From Lichenihabitans psoromatis (GTDB lineage Bacteria; Pseudomonadota; Alphaproteobacteria; Rhizobiales; Beijerinckiaceae): a stretch of 64,000 bases of DNA. The notes under the pieces were generated by a model, which was given only the letters and a program-made list of their open reading frames with translations, was not told the DNA's origin and searched no databases. The stretch covers positions 1,847,501-1,911,500 of the forward strand of contig NZ_CP036515.1 in assembly GCF_004323635.1 (NCBI RefSeq), read 5' to 3'. This document shows, piece by piece, positions 8,962-16,758 of the stretch (its first letter is position 1; each line of letters opens with the position of its first letter). A program made the position numbers and the translations under genes.

Positions 8962-9662
8962 TGGCCGATGGCGCCCTGCCGCTGCACCTCACGGATGTCA
9001 CGCTTCGCTTTCGCGCCACCGGCGCCCCGTTGCTGCAAGCGGTGTCGCTCACGGTCGCGCCCGGCGAGATCGTGACCATCATGGGGCCGAGCGGGTCGGG
9101 CAAGTCGACGCTGTTGGCGTATGCGGGCGCCTTTCTCGATCCCATGGCCTTCACCGCGAGCGGAACGATCCGGCTCGGCGACACCCGGCTCGACGACAAG
9201 CCGGCCGCGCTACGTCGCCTCGGGATCCTTTTTCAGGACCCGATCCTGTTTCCCCATCTGTCCGTCGCCGGCAACCTGCTGTTCGGGCTTCCCCGTGCCG
9301 TCTACAGAACCCGGGTGAGCCGTCTCGCGGCTGTCGAACGCGGCTTGGCAAGCGTCGGCTTGACCGGGTTCGGACCCCGCGATCCTGCGTCCCTGTCCGG
9401 CGGCCAGAAGGCCCGCGTGGCCCTGCTGCGGACCCTGCTGTCGGAGCCGCGCGCGCTGCTTCTCGACGAACCCTTTGGCAAGCTCGATGCGACGCTGCGC
9501 GCCGAGGTCAGAGACTTGGTCTTCGCCCGCGCCGTCGAAAGGCGGCTTCCAACGCTTCTCGTGACGCACGACGAGGCTGACGCAACTGCGGCGGGCGGCC
9601 CGATCTTCGCCATCGCGGATGGTCGACTCGTCCCGGTACCTGCGAGAAGGGCCCCGCTATGA
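8958..9662 (+). CDS. ynjD: ABC transporter ATP-binding protein, YnjD type
   Basis: 234 residues with all ATPase motifs: Walker A GPSGSGKS at 43-50, Q-loop in LFQDPILFPH (91-100), signature LSGGQ at 146-150, Walker B LLLDEP at 167-172 and the switch His in LVTHDEAD. It lacks the C-terminal regulatory domain of larger importer ATPases, as YnjD does. It energises the YnjB/YnjC importer. It overlaps both neighbours by ATGA. The substrate of the system is not known. Confidence 0.88.
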   Translation: MMADGALPLHLTDVTLRFRATGAPLLQAVSLTVAPGEIVTIMGPSGSGKSTLLAYAGAFLDPMAFTASGTIRLGDTRLDDKPAALRRLGILFQDPILFPHLSVAGNLLFGLPRAVYRTRVSRLAAVERGLASVGLTGFGPRDPASLSGGQKARVALLRTLLSEPRALLLDEPFGKLDATLRAEVRDLVFARAVERRLPTLLVTHDEADATAAGGPIFAIADGRLVPVPARRAPL

Positions 9663-10327
9663 TCGACGCTCGACTTCAGCCCGTACTGCGCGCTGTCTAT
9701 GCCGCGCCGGCGCGCTGGATGGCCCGCCGCGGCTTTACGGCCGACATGCTGTCCGTCGCGGGGTTTCTTGTCGGGATCGCTGGATCGGCCTGCGTTGCAT
9801 CGCGCGCGTTCTGGACCGGCCTGGGCCTCATCCTCCTGAACAGGATCATGGACGGTCTGGACGGCGCGGTCGCCCGGCACGTTGGGCCAACAGACCGCGG
9901 CGCGTTTCTCGACATCGCCCTCGACTTCGTCTTCTACGCCACCGTCCCTCTTGCCTTCGCGATTGCGGATCCGAAAGCCAATGCGCTTGCCGCCGCGGCG
10001 CTGCTGTTCGGCTTCATGGGATCCACCAGCAGCTTCCTGGCCTTCGCGGCCGTCGAAGCGCGCCGGGGCCTCGCACCGGCGGTGTTCCCACACAAGGGCA
10101 TCCACTATCTCGGAGGCATCACGGAAGGTTTTGAGACGATCGCGTTCTTCGTCGCGATGACGCTGTGGCCGCGGGCCTTCGCGCCGCTCGCCTGGGTCTT
10201 CGCCGCGCTCTGCCTGGTGACGACAGTCACGCGATGGTGGTGGGGCTGGGCGGCCTTTTCCGGCCCCCGTCAGCCCCTCACAGGTTCTGGTAGCGCGCAA
10301 TCCAGCGCCGATCGAGCCAATCCTTGA
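9659..10327 (+). CDS. ynjF: CDP-alcohol phosphatidyltransferase family protein, YnjF type
   Basis: 222 residues with several membrane helices. The catalytic signature of CDP-alcohol phosphotransferases is present as DGLDGAVAR followed by GAFLDIALD, that is DxxDGxxAR...GxxxDxxxD. The spacer between Arg and Gly counts seven residues rather than the usual eight or nine. The family transfers a phosphatidyl or related group from a CDP-linked donor to an alcohol in the inner membrane; the acceptor here is unknown. It is the last gene of the coupled operon and matches E. coli ynjF in position. Its 3' end overlaps the convergent oxidoreductase gene by about 50 bases. Confidence 0.82.
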   Translation: MIDARLQPVLRAVYAAPARWMARRGFTADMLSVAGFLVGIAGSACVASRAFWTGLGLILLNRIMDGLDGAVARHVGPTDRGAFLDIALDFVFYATVPLAFAIADPKANALAAAALLFGFMGSTSSFLAFAAVEARRGLAPAVFPHKGIHYLGGITEGFETIAFFVAMTLWPRAFAPLAWVFAALCLVTTVTRWWWGWAAFSGPRQPLTGSGSAQSSADRANP

Positions 10328-11441
10328 TGCGCCACACCCAGTCACCCTCGACCATGAGGCCGTTGCGGACGGCAACCGCATGTCGACTGCCCGTCGAGAT
10401 CAGCACCAGATTGTCGCGTTGTGGCCGGTACGGTCGCGGCGGATCGCCAACCAGGGCCCGTCGGAGATTATCGGCCAAAACTGGCCCCTGCCGGACCGCA
10501 TAGACGCCTGCCTTGGGCAGATCGCGCGGCCCGAAGCGCACCGCGTCGCCCACGGCGAAGACGCCGGACTGCCGTCGCACATTAAGCCCCGCGTCAACCT
10601 GAATGAAACCCAATGGGTCCAGTGGCAGGCCGGTGCCGCGCAGCCAAACCGGTGCCGCCGCCTGGGTCACCCACAGCACCGCCTCCACGGGCAAGGGCGG
10701 ACGACCCTCGATTTGCAGATGGTCGGCCGCGACGGCCGTCACGCGGGCGTCGCACAGGAGCGCAACGCGCCGTGATGACAGGTGCCGTTCCAGCCGGCGA
10801 GAGGCGCCAGCGGGCAAAGCGGGAAGGATGCGGGACCCGCGCGTGACGAGCCGCAGATCGATCGACCCCGGGTCCTTTCCAGCACCGCGGGCTACAAGCC
10901 GCAGGCGATGCGCAACCGCCAGGGCGAGTTCGACCCCGCCGGCCCCACCCCCCACCAGCGCGATGCGGCACACGCAACCCGCCCGCACCTGCCCCAGCAG
11001 ATCGTCGAAGCGGCTGAGAAAGCCGCCGATCGGCTTGACCGGAAGGGCGTACTCGGCAGCACCAGGGACAGCAGCGGCGGCCGGACTGATGCCGATATCG
11101 AGCGACAGAACGTCGTAGCCGATGATGCTCCCATCGGCGCAGCGGGCCTCGCGTGCCGCTAGATCGAGACCGATCACGATTCCTTCGACGAAGCGCGCTC
11201 CAGCCACGTCGGCAAGGCGGCCCGCATCGATATGGGCGTCATCGAACCCGTAGAGGCCGGCTACGAGTCCCGGCAGCATCCCGGAATAGGGGGTGAATTG
11301 GCTCATCGTGACGAGCACGACGTCGACACCGGGCACAGGCTTCATGGCGAACGATCGCAACACCTCGACATGGGCGTGACCGGCCCCCACCAGGAGCACA
11401 ACGCGGCGGCCGGCGCCACCCGCGCCCGCCAAGCGTGTCAT
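10278..11441 (-). CDS. NAD(P)/FAD oxidoreductase of the SelD-N-terminal-like family
   Basis: 387 residues. The N-terminal dinucleotide fold (VVLLVGAGHAHVEVLRSFA) and FTPYSGMLPGLVAG are hallmarks of the NDH2-like family that occurs fused to the N-terminus of selenophosphate synthetase (SelD). A second nucleotide site (CRIALVGGGAGGVELALAVA) and a C-terminal FAD segment (GVFAVGDAVRF) are present. No SelD domain or selenium gene lies in the window, so this is the stand-alone form. The substrate is unknown; NADH-quinone-type redox activity is the family expectation. It is the last gene of an ATGA-coupled operon. Confidence 0.78.
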   Translation of the reverse strand: MTRLAGAGGAGRRVVLLVGAGHAHVEVLRSFAMKPVPGVDVVLVTMSQFTPYSGMLPGLVAGLYGFDDAHIDAGRLADVAGARFVEGIVIGLDLAAREARCADGSIIGYDVLSLDIGISPAAAAVPGAAEYALPVKPIGGFLSRFDDLLGQVRAGCVCRIALVGGGAGGVELALAVAHRLRLVARGAGKDPGSIDLRLVTRGSRILPALPAGASRRLERHLSSRRVALLCDARVTAVAADHLQIEGRPPLPVEAVLWVTQAAAPVWLRGTGLPLDPLGFIQVDAGLNVRRQSGVFAVGDAVRFGPRDLPKAGVYAVRQGPVLADNLRRALVGDPPRPYRPQRDNLVLISTGSRHAVAVRNGLMVEGDWVWRIKDWLDRRWIARYQNL

Positions 11442-12864
11442 CGCGGCAGCCAGCCCAGTGCTCCGACGAGGCGGCGAGTCGTTTTGCTGAAGAGTGCCGG
11501 CTTATAGTAATCGCTCGCAGCCGCCTTCGCGGTTTCGCCGAAGGTCGGATAGGGCAGCATCAGACCCGCGACCGCCCTCAGCGTCAGCTTGCGGCTGATC
11601 GCCAGGCACCACAGGCCGATGATCTCGCCCGCCGCGGGTGCCAGGATCGAGGCACCGAGGATCCGGCCGCCGCGATCCACCACGACCTTGAGCGATCCTG
11701 CGGTCCGGCGCTCCACGACGGCGCGATCGTTTCGGGCGAGCGGCACGTTGAGCACGCCGACCCGGTCGCCGTGTCGGGTACGCGCGGCCGCTTCCGTCAG
11801 GCCGACGTGGGCGAGTTCCGGATCGGCGTAGGTCACCCAGGGAAGTGCCCGGTAATCGACTTGGGCGGGGAGCCGGAACGCGATGTTGCGAACCACGATG
11901 CCGGCCTGGTAGCTCGCCGCATGGGTGAAGCGGGGCCCGTCGATGACGTCGCCCAGCGCGAAGACATGGCGTTGGTTGGTGCGCAGGCGGCCATCGACGG
12001 TAATGCCGCGCGCCGTACTAGCGATACCCGCGGCGTCTAGGCCGAGCGCGCCGATGGCCGGGGTTCGGCCAGTCGCGATCAGACAATGCGAGCCCGTGAT
12101 GACCGCTCTCTCGCCGCCTTGTCGCACTGTCATCGCCACCGTACCCGGGCCATGCGTCGCGCGCTCGATCGTGGCGTGTTCGCGAACCGCGATGTCGGCG
12201 TCGTGCATCGCCTGGCGTAGCTCCCCGACGAGTTCGGGCTCGTCGCGTGGCAGGATCGTGCCGCGCTGGATGAGGTTACAGGAACGCCGAGACGGCGGTG
12301 GGCGAAAGCCATTTCCACCCCGATGGGGCCGCCGCCGAGGATCAGAAGATGGTCGGGTTTGTGGCGCAGCCGAAAGATCGTCTCGTTAGTCAGGATCGTG
12401 TCGGCGTTGAGCCCGGGGATCGAGGGGATCGTTGGACGCGACCCCGTGGCTAGGACGATCCAGCGCGAGCGAACTCGACCGGTGCCGAGCGTGAGCGTGC
12501 GGGCATTCTCGAAGCGGGCCGTGCCACGCAGCACCGTCACCCCCATGCCCTCGAACCGCGCCGCCGAGTCATACGGCGCGATCCTGTCGATCACGTTTTG
12601 GATGCCATCCTTGACGCCGCCGAAATCGATCGTCGGATCGCCGTCGCCAAGACCGGCCATCTTTGGGGCCGCAGCGGCATGCACGCGTTTGGCCGCGGCC
12701 AACAGCGCCTTGGACGGCACGCACCCGGTATTCAGGCACTCTCCGCCCATGGCGCCCTGTTCGATCAGAGCCGTCGCGAGGCCAAGTTGCGCGCATCCCG
12801 CGGCGACCGATAAGCCCGCCGATCCCGCCCCGATGACGCAAACGTCGAACGCATGGTCTGTCAT
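11438..12864 (-). pseudogene. Mercuric-reductase/lipoamide-dehydrogenase-like FAD oxidoreductase, frameshifted
   Basis: The N-terminal part (12864 to about 12275) has the FAD fold (DVCVIGAGSAGLSVAAG), the redox disulfide GGECLNTGCVPSKAL and the NAD-binding LLILGGGPIGVEMAFAHRRLG. Near 12271-12280 one base is missing: after the codons for GVPVT the homologous sequence (LIQRGTILPRDEPELV) continues in another frame to 11438, including FALGDVIDGPRFTHAA and the dimerisation region. The family includes mercuric reductases and uncharacterised FAD oxidoreductases that pair with TVP38 proteins; the C-terminal CC motif of MerA is absent. The single lesion could be a real mutation or a sequencing error. 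Confidence 0.8.
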
Positions 12865-13613
12865 CCCCGGTCCTCTCCGTGCGGTGCGCTACTTCGAGCC
12901 CAAGGTCTCCAGGACCTGAGAAGGATGGGCAGGAGCGAAAGGCCGGCGAGCCCGAACAGGGCCACCAAGGCGCCGGGCGACAACAGACCGGACAGGCTGG
13001 ATACCGTTCCGATCTCCCGGCCGAGGCTGTTGTAGATGAAGGCCGCCGGTGCAATGCCGATGGCCGTGGTCACCAGGAAGGTCGTCAGGCGGAGGTCGAA
13101 CAGCGCCGCCGCAGGATTGACCAGAAAGAACGGAAAAAGCGGCATAAAGCGAAGGAACAGCAGCACCTCGATGGGATGAGCGGTCACGCCGGCCGATATC
13201 TTGTCGTAGAGGGGCCCGGCACGCCGCCGGAGCGGCTCCCCCAGCGCACTGCGCGCGATCGAGAAGACGATCGCGGCCCCGAGGGTTGCGCCGATCACCA
13301 CGAGGGCAGTCCCAAGCCAGCGTCCGAATAGGAACCCGCCAAGCAGACTGAGAACGGCAGCTCCTGGAATGGCCGCCGCCGCGACGGCGACGTAGAGGAC
13401 CACAAAGCCCAGTGCGGTGAGGCCGGCGTGCTGAACTGTCCAGCCGAGGAGCGTCTGTCGTTCGGCCAACACGGCTTGCAGGCTCAGACAGTGCGACGCG
13501 CCTGAGACATAGGCTGCAATGACGGCCACGATGAGAAAGGCGCTGAGGCCGATCGCGATATGATGATGACGAGACAGGCGAATCTCACAGTCGACGAAGG
13601 CGCCGCGAACCAT
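12861..13613 (-). CDS. TVP38/TMEM64 family membrane protein
   Basis: 250 residues with about six hydrophobic helices. The SNARE-associated/DedA-like signature region is visible as AAIPGAAVLSLLGGFLFGRWLGTALVVIGATLGA followed by LLFLRFMPLFPFFLVN. DedA-superfamily proteins act in lipid scrambling and envelope integrity; TVP38 members are often next to or fused to FAD oxidoreductases, as here. The stop overlaps the start of the downstream FAD oxidoreductase by ATGA, and that gene in turn overlaps the SelD-N-like gene, making a three-gene unit. Actual cargo unknown. Confidence 0.82.
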   Translation of the reverse strand: MVRGAFVDCEIRLSRHHHIAIGLSAFLIVAVIAAYVSGASHCLSLQAVLAERQTLLGWTVQHAGLTALGFVVLYVAVAAAAIPGAAVLSLLGGFLFGRWLGTALVVIGATLGAAIVFSIARSALGEPLRRRAGPLYDKISAGVTAHPIEVLLFLRFMPLFPFFLVNPAAALFDLRLTTFLVTTAIGIAPAAFIYNSLGREIGTVSSLSGLLSPGALVALFGLAGLSLLPILLRSWRPWARSSAPHGEDRG

Positions 13614-13960
13614 AGACCTAGCGCACGCGAGTGCGGCGACCCTGTAGAATACGACGTTCCTTCATTCGGACTCGTACGGCAACCTAACGGCTCTCGTTGA
13701 TGGTCAAGAGCTTGACCAGCCTCGGCATCGATCGCCAAGCGATCGCCTCCACATCCTGAAAGGGCTGCTTTCGAGACGGGTATTCTGCCGCTCACGCCTC
13801 GTTGATGGGCGCGAAGCTGTCCGGCTGCTCTACGACTGAAATTGGCCGAACGCGGAATGACCGCTTTAGAAAACACAGGTCGAGAAGCTAACGTTCAGCA
13901 GATCAAGGCTCTGCCAATCCCAGCTTGGGCCCGCCGGCAGCCGGGTTGCGGTGTTAGGCA
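13614..13960. repeat. Intergenic region with a degenerate copy of the GGGCGCAAAGCCGAA repeat
   Basis: At about 13804-13870 the text GATGGGCGCGAAGCTGTCC, then GGCCGAACGCGGAATGACCG, resembles repeats at 35161-35295 and 43028-43101. The remainder holds no recognisable gene, apart from the promoter of the TVP38 operon expected near 13620-13690. Confidence 0.4.
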
Positions 13961-15032
13961 TCATGCGGGCGAAGCTGGCCGGTCGGCTTGGCGGCGTGGT
14001 GCGGCTTCACGCTGCCCTCGGCTGCGATCCTGATCGCGTGCCTGCGTCGTGACACGGGCGACCTTGGCCAGCAGTTGCGCGACCCCCGTCACCAGCATGG
14101 TTTCACCGATCGCCAACGGGTCATGACCGCGCACCAGCGCCAGGAACACCGGCATCAGGTAGATGGTGCCGAACAGGCCCATGCCGAGCACGAAGCTGAG
14201 CCCGCATCCGATCGCAAAAGCCCGATCGCGCAACAGCGCGATGTCGATCAAAGGGTGCGGTCGCGCAAGCGCCCTTACGACGAGCCAGACCAGGGCAAGA
14301 GCGCTGCAGGCCAGCAGACCCAGCACCTCGCCGGAGCCCCAGCCGCTTTGCGGCGCCTGTTTAAGCCCGATCTCCAGTGTCGCAAGGCCCAGGGCGAGCA
14401 GCGCCAGGGCTGCGGTATCGAGCCGCTTCAGGGCCGTGAGGCGAAGCGGATGCCGTGGCAGCGCCAAGCCGGCACAGAGCGCCGCCGCGGCGCCGGGCAG
14501 CACATTGATGAGGAACAGCCAGTGCCAGGAGAAGGTCTGGGTGATCCAGCCTCCGACGATGGGCCCGACGGTCGGCGCGAGTACGGCCAGCACGCCGGCC
14601 AGCGTGGTGGCAAGCCCCTGCTGGCGGACCGGGGAACAGCACGAACACGGCCGCGAAGACCGCCGGGATCAGGGTGCCGCCAGCCAGACCCTGCACGATG
14701 CGCCACCCCACCAGGGTCGCGAAGCTGTGGCTTGCGGCGCAGCCGACCGAAGCCAGGCTGAACAGCGAAACCGCGATAACGAACAGCCAGCGCATCGTCA
14801 GGGCACGCGTCAGCAGACCGGTGAGCGGGATCGCGATCACCTCGGCGATGAGGTAGGCGGTTTGCAGCCAGCTCATCGCCGACGGCGCGACCTTCAGCGC
14901 ACCTTGAATGGTCGGCAGCGCGGTGGCCACGACCTGCACGTCGAGGATGGCCATGAACATGCCGACGCACATGGCCATGAAGCCGATCGCGACGGTCACG
15001 GGCGTCCGCTCGGTCTCAGCGTGCGCCAGCAT
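13961..15032 (-). pseudogene. DHA2-type MFS transporter, frameshifted and 3' truncated
   Basis: The N-terminal half (15032 to about 14635) reads as EmrB/QacA-type MFS: MFMAILDVQVVATALPTIQ, SWLQTAYLIAEVIAIPLTG, WRIVQGLAGGTLIP. A one-base shift in 14622-14636 moves the frame; the continuation GLATTLAGVLAVLAPTVGP, WHWLFLINVLPG runs in the other frame until about 14090. The homology then stops and a short unrelated tail ends at 13961, so about four to five of the 14 helices are missing. The start overlaps the methyltransferase gene by 17 bases, suggesting it was once the exporter gene of the polyketide operon. Confidence 0.8.
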
Positions 15033-15522
15033 GCCTCGTCCCGGCGAGAGCCTGGCTCTCGGCCCGGATGCGGACGACCAGCACGGCGGCGTTCAGCATC
15101 GAGAAGACCAGCGCCACCCAGGGCAGCCCGAAGACGAGCGGCAGCACCGCGATCTCGGCCACCACGACCATGTAGTTGGGGTGGCTCACCCAGCGATACG
15201 GTCCGCGCCGCACCAGAGCGCCGGCGGGAAGCACGATGATGCGCGTCGTCCAGCGCGGGCCGAGCGTGCCGATGACCCAGACTCGCAGAGCCTGCAACAC
15301 GCAGAACAGGACAAGCCATGCGGGCCGCACGGCGGCCGACCAGCCCAGGATCCATAGCGTCGCGAGCCACAGCCCATGCACAGCGATGATCGCCGGATAG
15401 TGGCCGGGTGCCGCCTCGACGGCGCCCTGATCGAGCAATCGCCGGGTGTTGTGACGCGCCAGCGCGAGTTCCCCGAGGCGCTGCAGCGTCACGAGCGTGA
15501 GGACCAAAACCGCGAGGCTCAA
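15016..15522 (-). CDS. Isoprenylcysteine carboxyl methyltransferase-like integral membrane enzyme
   Basis: 168 residues when started at the TTG whose last two bases lie in the stop codon of the upstream polyketide synthase gene (TTGA overlap, 15519-15522). The alternative ATG at 15588 would overlap that gene by 70 bases. The C-terminal ICMT/PEMT-like signature is present: GPYRWVSHPNYMVVVAEIAVLPLVFG, with the RxxHPxY pattern for AdoMet binding, plus several membrane helices. In Bacillus subtilis the equivalent pair BpsA-BpsB makes and O-methylates alkylpyrones; the same role is likely here, with a phenolic lipid or pyrone as substrate. Confidence 0.78.
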   Translation of the reverse strand: MSLAVLVLTLVTLQRLGELALARHNTRRLLDQGAVEAAPGHYPAIIAVHGLWLATLWILGWSAAVRPAWLVLFCVLQALRVWVIGTLGPRWTTRIIVLPAGALVRRGPYRWVSHPNYMVVVAEIAVLPLVFGLPWVALVFSMLNAAVLVVRIRAESQALAGTRHAGAR

Positions 15523-16571
15523 ACGGTCTTCCTCAGGACAGCGCAGCTCGAGGTGAAGCCGGGCCCCATGGCGTTGAGCACCGAGCAATCCGGCAGGCCC
15601 GCCCGAATCACGCGGTCCAGCACGAACAGCACGGTGGGGGCGGACATATTGCCGTGTGACGCCAGCACCGTGCGTTCATGGTCGAGCGACCCCGGCGTCA
15701 GCTCCAGCGCGCCCTCCAGCGCCGACACGACCTTGCGGCCACCGGGGTGACAGACGAAGCGATCAACGTCCGACATCCGATGACCGGAGCGGGCCAGAAT
15801 GCTCTTCACCGCAGGCCCGACGTTCTCGCGCGCGAAGGGCGGGATGGCTTGCGCGAAGATGACGCCGAAGCCCTGGGGGTCGACACTCCACCCCATGATG
15901 TCGAGCGTATCGGGCCAGGTATGCTCGCCCGCGGCCTCGATGGCCGCGAGGCCACCGTCGCCGGCCCGCAGCACGCATGCTGCGGCGCCGTCGCCGAACA
16001 GCGCCGTCGCCACGATATTGGCCTTCGTCAGCTCGTCGAGCCGGAACGACAGGGTGCAGAGTTCGACCACCACCAGCAGCACGTTGGTGCCGGGCCGCGC
16101 CACCGCCAGCCGGGCCGCGATCGAGACCCCCGAGACGCCGCCAGCGCAACCGAGGCCGAACACCGGCACCCGCCCGATGTCGGAGCGGAACCCCATCCGG
16201 GCTGCCACCCGCGCCTCGAGGCTGGGCGTGGCGACCCCCGTCGAGGTCACCGTGACGACGGTATCGACATCGGCAGCTGAAAGATTGGCCGCCGCGAGCG
16301 CCTTGGTGGCTGCCTCGATAAATAACGCCTCGCCGCCTTCGATGAAGGCCGCCGTCCGCTCGGGCCAGCCGAGCGGCTGGGCGTACCATTCCATGGGACG
16401 GACCGCATGCCGCGTGACGATTCCGCTGGTCTCGAAGACGCGCGACAGGCGGTCGAAATCAGCATACCGATCCGAGAACATTGTAGTGGCCACACGGGCC
16501 ACATCGGACTGCTTGAACACGAAGGGCGGAGAGGCAGTCGCGACCGACTGAAGATGGGCTAATAGGTTCAC
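15519..16571 (-). CDS. Type III polyketide synthase (chalcone/alkylresorcinol/alkylpyrone synthase-like)
   Basis: 350 residues, the normal length of the family. The catalytic triad is complete: Cys142 in VFGLGCAGGVSG, His275 in FVCHPGGRKV and Asn308 in SHGNMSAPTVLFVL. Other family blocks are VTVTSTGVATPSLEAR and LFGDGAAACVL. Type III synthases condense acyl-CoA starters with malonyl-CoA; bacterial members of this shape usually use long-chain starters to give alkylresorcinols or alkylpyrones that enter membranes. It is the first gene of an operon with the methyltransferase and the broken MFS gene. The product cannot be told from sequence alone. Confidence 0.85.
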   Translation of the reverse strand: MNLLAHLQSVATASPPFVFKQSDVARVATTMFSDRYADFDRLSRVFETSGIVTRHAVRPMEWYAQPLGWPERTAAFIEGGEALFIEAATKALAAANLSAADVDTVVTVTSTGVATPSLEARVAARMGFRSDIGRVPVFGLGCAGGVSGVSIAARLAVARPGTNVLLVVVELCTLSFRLDELTKANIVATALFGDGAAACVLRAGDGGLAAIEAAGEHTWPDTLDIMGWSVDPQGFGVIFAQAIPPFARENVGPAVKSILARSGHRMSDVDRFVCHPGGRKVVSALEGALELTPGSLDHERTVLASHGNMSAPTVLFVLDRVIRAGLPDCSVLNAMGPGFTSSCAVLRKTV

Positions 16572-16700
16572 GCCGCCGCCTTGTTTTTATGGTGTGACGC
16601 GACCGACGAAGCGTCAGTTTGGCTGAGACTTGGTCACAAAGATCGAGATGCGATCCTCCGATGACCGCAAGGCTGTCGCCGTCCTACAACACGGCGATGG

Positions 16701-16728
16701 GGGCGGCCTGCCGTTCGGCAAGCCGCCC
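16701..16728 (-). terminator. GC-rich hairpin downstream of katG
   Basis: GGCGGCCTGCC (16702-16712) pairs with GGCAAGCCGCC (16717-16727) around a GTTC loop, with one mismatch. It lies 31 bases beyond the katG stop on its strand. No T-tract follows, so it is either a terminator helped by Rho or an mRNA-stabilising hairpin. Confidence 0.45.
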
Positions 16729-16758
16729 CCCCACCGTCCTGCAGCGTCGATCCTCGTG

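Noticed and set aside
13842..14033. ORF of 63 residues on plus near the MFS remnant
   Set aside because: Opposite frame of the MFS pseudogene tail and of a repeat; no features.
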